DNA from: VAXT01 sp963774625
GTDB taxonomy: Bacteria; Actinomycetota; Thermoleophilia; Gaiellales; Gaiellaceae
Length of the DNA: 64,000 nt
Assembly: GCA_963774625.1 (NCBI GenBank)
Contig: CAVZFQ010000015.1
Span: 1-64,000, forward strand
Reading direction: 5' to 3'
The notes beneath the pieces were generated by a model. The model saw only the letters and a list, made by a program, of their open reading frames with translations, made no database searches and was not told the origin of the DNA. A program made the translations under genes and the position numbers. This document shows positions 62,676 to 64,000 of this stretch, piece after piece (the first letter of the stretch is position 1; the number at the start of each line of letters is the position of its first letter).

Positions 62676-63707
62676 CTACCGCGGCTGAAGGAGTTGCCCG
62701 AAGCGGCTCAGGCCCGCGTAGGCGACCCGACCGGCGAGGACGTCTGACGAGGCGCCGACGCCTCGGGGGTTCCAGGTCAGGACCGTGGCGACGAAGACCC
62801 CTCCCGACCAGTAGACGAGGCCGCTGTCATGGCGCGCGACGCCGATCCAGCCCGCCTTGTGGAGCACGGACGCGCCGCTCAGGAACCGGGTCAGGCGCCC
62901 CGGCTCGCGCACGTGGGCTAGGACGTACAGGAGATAACGCGCATCGGTCGGCGTGAACTCCCCGCGAAAACGGGCGATGAGCAGGCCCTTCGCAATTGCT
63001 GCGAGATGGAGCTGGCGATCGAGTCGAGCCAGGTCCCAGGCGGTCGTCCGCTTGCCGATGAAGCTCGGCTGTGCCTGTTCGGTCTCGACGATGTAGCCGC
63101 CGTACATGTCCGTGTTCGTGAGCCCGAGCGTGCGCATGGCCGCGTTGACCCTCGCCGAGCCCCCGCTCGTCGAGCCACCGATCTGGACCAGCAGCCTGTT
63201 GGCCGCCTTGCTGTCGGAGTAGATGAGCATTCGCCGGAAGAGGACGTCGGTCTGGGTGCCGGGAGCGGGAACGATGCGGAGCGAGCGCAGGAGCTCGACC
63301 GCGATCGCGACCTTCAGGGTCGAGGCGGCGGGAAAGGGTGCTCGCGCGTTCCACGACGCTCCTCGCCCGGTTCGTATATCCCGGACGAGGATCGCGCATG
63401 TACCTGCAAAGCGTCGGGCCAACGAGCGAACGGCCAGCGACAGCGCGGGATCGTTTCGTTCCTGGGCTCCACCTTGCGTCGCAGCGACTCGAGGGAGCCC
63501 GAACACAGGGCCGACGACAGTGGACGACCGGCGACCGAGATCGTCGAGCGCCGTCACCCGAATCGTGACGTCCCGGCGCGGAAGGTCGACCTCGACGGCG
63601 AACCGCCGGCGGCGAAGCTCTTTCTCGGCGGCGAGCCGCCCGCCGACGAAAACGCGAATACGCTTCGTTCCGGGGGAGACTGTGCCCGAGACGCGGCCGA
63701 AGCTCAC
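62676..63707 (-). CDS. Serine beta-lactamase-like/penicillin-binding-fold protein
   Basis: The best-supported start is GTG 63707. Active-site motifs: AASTLKVAIAVELL (SxxK), YSDSKAANRLLVQIGG (S-D-S like SDN) and HKAGWIGVARHD (KxG). The layout suggests a class A-like beta-lactamase or DD-peptidase. An upstream frame FIAALPPPALVAPAPHEVSFG looks like the end of a signal peptide, so the true start is likely GTG 63766 with one slip; that would make it secreted. The N-terminal ~90 residues form a beta-rich domain (SGTVSPGTKRIRVFVGGRLA), perhaps for wall contact. Confidence 0.75.
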   Translation of the reverse strand: MSFGRVSGTVSPGTKRIRVFVGGRLAAEKELRRRRFAVEVDLPRRDVTIRVTALDDLGRRSSTVVGPVFGLPRVAATQGGAQERNDPALSLAVRSLARRFAGTCAILVRDIRTGRGASWNARAPFPAASTLKVAIAVELLRSLRIVPAPGTQTDVLFRRMLIYSDSKAANRLLVQIGGSTSGGSARVNAAMRTLGLTNTDMYGGYIVETEQAQPSFIGKRTTAWDLARLDRQLHLAAIAKGLLIARFRGEFTPTDARYLLYVLAHVREPGRLTRFLSGASVLHKAGWIGVARHDSGLVYWSGGVFVATVLTWNPRGVGASSDVLAGRVAYAGLSRFGQLLQPR

Positions 63708-63773
63708 CTCATGCGGAGCGGGCGCGACGAGCGCGGGCGGCGGAAGCGCCGCTATGAAAGCGGCACCTCGTGA

Positions 63774-64000
63774 CTAGCGGCGGCTGGAGCGACGCCGTGC
63801 GCGCCGAGGATTGTCGTCCTCGACGACCGATACGTCGCGCGCCGCGGGCTCGTCGCCGTCGCTCAGGCTGAACTCCACCTCGAGCCCGTTACAGCGCCCC
63901 ACCGGTGCCTGTCCGGGAAGAAAATTGTCCCGCAGAACCTGCACGCGCTCACCTTCGTCGGACCTGATGTAACCGACATCCTTCTCCTCATTGAAGTAGA
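63774..64000 (-). CDS. Cold-shock-domain-like protein (partial, runs off right edge)
   Basis: Frame from the window edge: YFNEEKDVGYIRSDEGERVQ, VLRDNFLPGQAPVGRCNG, VEFSLSDGDEPAARDVSVVED, then a basic tail PRRARRRSSRR. WFNxxKGxGFI is the RNP1 hallmark of cold-shock proteins; here it is FNEEKDVGYI. Only the C-terminal part is in the window, with a basic tail not seen in classical CspA. It is likely nucleic-acid-binding. Confidence 0.6.
   Translation of the reverse strand, partial: YFNEEKDVGYIRSDEGERVQVLRDNFLPGQAPVGRCNGLEVEFSLSDGDEPAARDVSVVEDDNPRRARRRSSRR

Overview
The window is GC-rich bacterial chromosome with mixed coding strands, frequent GTG/TTG starts and many 4-base start/stop overlaps. 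Actinomycetota-type features include a DUF3618-like/holin/YihY envelope block, an ArgR repressor, a thrS-infC-rpmI-rplT translation block and several proline-rich secreted proteins. A deep-branching actinobacterium such as Thermoleophilia/Gaiellales is my best guess. It rests on family resemblance only, because no rRNA or other decisive marker is present.

Layout. (1) 1-8.2 kb is an accessory, defence-like island. It holds a large protein with a PD-(D/E)xK-like nuclease motif and an FtsK/HerA-type motor (5' end outside the window), coupled to a 67-residue protein and an ApeA-like HEPN protein. Next to it, a minus-strand group of two small proteins and a HAD-phosphoribosyltransferase stands divergent to a DprA-like protein, whose reading frame runs into a chromosomal aminotransferase. 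(2) 8.2-16.2 kb is mostly housekeeping and envelope: coiled-coil protein, formyltransferase, proline-rich membrane protein, membrane-anchored DnaJ, two short-chain-dehydrogenase/peptidase-like genes, c-type cytochrome lipoprotein, pterin dehydratase. (3) 16.2-29.5 kb holds a TrpB2-type gene and then a lipid/peroxide cluster: patatin-like lipase, catalase-like haem protein, cyclooxygenase/alpha-dioxygenase-like peroxidase, DyP-type peroxidase, two unknown families and several small membrane proteins. I infer an oxylipin-type lipid-oxidation pathway. A broken cyclase/ATPase regulator lies in its middle. (4) 29.5-44 kb has a flippase-like protein, an SDR, tandem ECF sigma factors fused to anti-sigma zinc domains, a complete 2-oxoacid dehydrogenase operon (E1a-E1b-E2-VOC-GNAT-E3), argR and an envelope-stress block. 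(5) 44-57.6 kb contains a cyclic-nucleotide-binding protein, pheST, tandem methyltransferases, MOSC, SpoU-type methyltransferase, DUF2332, rplT-rpmI-infC-thrS, an MFS transporter and a response regulator with HD-GYP output. (6) 57.6-64 kb has a CBS protein, a sugar dehydrogenase with polyproline linker and PASTA domain, a Rieske oxygenase coupled to an AAA ATPase, a beta-lactamase-fold protein and a partial cold-shock-like protein.

Data quality matters here. Many reading frames are broken by single-base insertions or deletions, often in short G or C runs. They hit pheS, pheT and thrS, which cells cannot lose, so I read most of them as sequencing or assembly errors and give such genes as one reconstructed interval. 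They cluster at 5.6-8.2, 17.9-21, 21.6-23.5 and 44-60 kb; 23.5-43.8 kb is almost free of them. The GC and strand statements are by eye, not computed.
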